This document shows positions 62,560 to 64,000 of a DNA stretch of 64,000 nucleotides, in pieces. A program made the position numbers and the translations under genes. The DNA is taken from assembly GCF_005886145.1 (NCBI RefSeq), contig NZ_CP040504.1:1550001-1614000 (forward strand). Direction: 5' to 3'. The number at the start of each line of letters is the position of its first letter. Position 1 is the stretch's first letter. Under the pieces are notes generated by a model, which ran no database searches, was not told where the DNA came from, and worked only from the letters and a program-made list of their open reading frames with translations. This DNA is from Neisseria sp. oral taxon 014 str. F0314. GTDB taxonomy: Bacteria > Pseudomonadota > Gammaproteobacteria > Burkholderiales > Neisseriaceae.

Positions 62560-62985
62560 ATGTATCTGTGGTTTAAGCTCCTCCATATTTTCTTTATGAT
62601 TTCCTGGTTTGCCGGACTTTTTTACCTGCCGCGCATTTATGTGAATCTGGCACAGGTCGACCCGCAGGCTGAGCCGGCGGAATATGAGCGGCTGCTGGGC
62701 ATGGCGCAGCGGCTGTACAAATTCATGTCGCCGCTGGGCATCGGCGCGCTGGTGTGCGGCATCGTGATACCGTTTGCCAACGGCTGGTGGGGATTCGGCT
62801 GGGTACATGTCAAGCTGCTGCTGGGCCTGCTGCTGCTGGGCTACCAGCACGTCTGCCGCGCCCATCTGCGCCGTTTTTGCGAACATGCGTGCCGCCATTC
62901 GCACAAATGGTACCGCGTGTTTAACGAGATACCGGTTTTGATGATGGTTGCCGCACTGTATCTGGTGGTATTCAAACCGTTTTGA
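62560..62985 (+). CDS. hemJ: Protoporphyrinogen IX oxidase HemJ
   Basis: HemJ (UPF0093) oxidises protoporphyrinogen to protoporphyrin, the step before haem synthesis, in the inner membrane. The 141-residue product has four hydrophobic helices. The conserved His in LWFKLLHIFFMISWFAGLFYLPRIYVNLA and the later GWVHVKLLLGLLLLGYQHV and FNEIPVLMMVAALYLVVFKP all match the family. The start codon follows a DUS directly (TTGAGGCCGTCTGAAA). It is in tandem with the CYTH gene, 35 bases apart. Confidence 0.94.
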   Translation: MYLWFKLLHIFFMISWFAGLFYLPRIYVNLAQVDPQAEPAEYERLLGMAQRLYKFMSPLGIGALVCGIVIPFANGWWGFGWVHVKLLLGLLLLGYQHVCRAHLRRFCEHACRHSHKWYRVFNEIPVLMMVAALYLVVFKPF

Positions 62986-63020
62986 TTTTTGATTGACGAA
63001 TCCGGAGAGGCCGTCTGAAC

Positions 63021-63491
63021 ATGACTGTTGAAATCGAACGCCGTTTTTTGCTGAAACACGACGGCTGGCGCAACCAAGCGTCCGCGCCGCAGACCCTGCA
63101 TCAGGGCTATATCAGCGTGGAAAAGGAACGCACCATCCGTGTGCGCATCATTGGCGACAGGGCCTGGCTGACGCTGAAAGGCTATATTTCCGACCTCAGC
63201 CGCAGCGAATTTGAGTACGAAATCCCGCTGGAACACGCGCGGCAGATGATGGACGGCATGTGTCCGTTCAAAATGGAAAAACGCCGCTACCGCGTGCCTT
63301 ACGGCGGCTTCGTATTTGAAATCGACGAATACGGTGGCGACAACGCGCCCCTGATAGTGGCGGAAATCGAACTGCCCTCGGAAGACGCCCGATTTGAAAA
63401 ACCCGACTGGCTGGGCGAAGAAATCACGTCCGACGGCAGATTCACCAATGCGTATCTGAGCAAGCACCCGTATTCTGCGTGGGAAAAATAG
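63021..63491 (+). CDS. CYTH-domain (triphosphate tunnel) protein
   Basis: A 156-residue single CYTH domain. The N-terminal ExExK-type motif is EIERRFLL, and alternating charged residues line the expected tunnel: IRVRIIGDRAWLTLKGY, EYEIPLEHA, KMEKRRYRV, EIDEYGG and AEIELPSE. Stand-alone bacterial CYTH proteins are mostly inorganic triphosphatases, but some are thiamine-triphosphate-type enzymes. The start follows DUS (GAGAGGCCGTCTGAAC) two bases before the ATG. It is in the same direction as hemJ and converges with murA. Confidence 0.9.
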   Translation: MTVEIERRFLLKHDGWRNQASAPQTLHQGYISVEKERTIRVRIIGDRAWLTLKGYISDLSRSEFEYEIPLEHARQMMDGMCPFKMEKRRYRVPYGGFVFEIDEYGGDNAPLIVAEIELPSEDARFEKPDWLGEEITSDGRFTNAYLSKHPYSAWEK

Positions 63492-63502
63492 CAAATCAAA
63501 AA

Positions 63503-63543
63503 GAGGCCGTCTGAAAACCCGAAACAGGATTTTCAGACGGCCT
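63503..63543. terminator. Bidirectional DUS terminator between the CYTH gene and murA
   Basis: AGAGGCCGTCTGAAAA and complement between convergent genes. Confidence 0.8.
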
Positions 63544-63568
63544 CCCTTCTTTCAGGCTATATGGCCGC

Positions 63569-64000
<432 letters not shown>

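Overview
This window is a piece of a Neisseria chromosome. The clearest sign is the DNA uptake sequence (DUS) GCCGTCTGAA, present dozens of times. It is mostly in the 12-base AG form (AGGCCGTCTGAA), with a minority in the AGGTCGTCTGAA form and one AT form (ATGCCGTCTGAA at 52401). The AG form points to a commensal of the subflava/flavescens/elongata/mucosa type rather than the meningococcus or gonococcus. dRS3 repeats (ATTCCC-N8-GGGAAT) and NIME-like units, LpxC, a lipoprotein gamma-glutamyltransferase and ComF fit the genus. All of this is read by eye, and the species is not determined.

Layout. 1-8.1 kb: a minus-strand series (DUF218 protein cut by the window edge, prfB, patatin-like lipoprotein, ABC exporter, small lipoprotein, ruvA, rlpA-like, trmL, comF). 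8.1-9.9 kb: bioH and bioC, split by a NIME. 10-15.3 kb: adhE with an FNR/CRP-like upstream site, then dinG. 15.4-19.3 kb: a small accessory stretch (secreted NTF2-like protein, NAD(P)-binding oxidoreductase divergent to a LysR regulator, GIY-YIG protein, single-haem lipoprotein cytochrome, a LysR remnant, two tiny peptide genes). 19.6-27.4 kb: pgk, a diflavin reductase, an M16 peptidase pair, recQ. 27.5-36.1 kb: an AT-richer block (lipoprotein, tsaC, purD, yigZ, etfBA, waaC, nicotinamidase, trmO, gapA) containing two parS sites. 36.1-42.3 kb: lpxC, an FKBP, a DUF2061 protein, gnd and ggt, with long AT-rich intergenic regions full of DnaA boxes. 42.5-53.1 kb: rarD, a DegV protein, folA, gltX, a second DUF218 protein, arsC-like, a TlpA-like thioredoxin, ftsEX, pncC. 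53.1-59.8 kb: a small beta-barrel protein, an ATP-grasp enzyme, pseudoazurin and an iron-type ABC importer split by 0.8 kb of repeats. 59.9-64 kb: metG, hemJ, a CYTH protein and the 3' part of murA.

The most informative signal is not a gene. Two parS sites (one perfect, one 15/16) lie 2.8 kb apart, next to eight perfect DnaA boxes within 5.8 kb. Genes left of about 34 kb lie mostly on the minus strand (about 24 of 32). Together these suggest the window spans or closely flanks the replication origin, with candidate origin segments at 36.1-36.6 and 38.2-38.6 kb.

DUS copies also act as gene parts. Inverted pairs form most terminators, and single copies supply stop codons (bioH, rarD), one start codon (52401) and the leader just before several start codons. 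No CRISPR array, tRNA, rRNA or insertion-sequence transposase was recognised.
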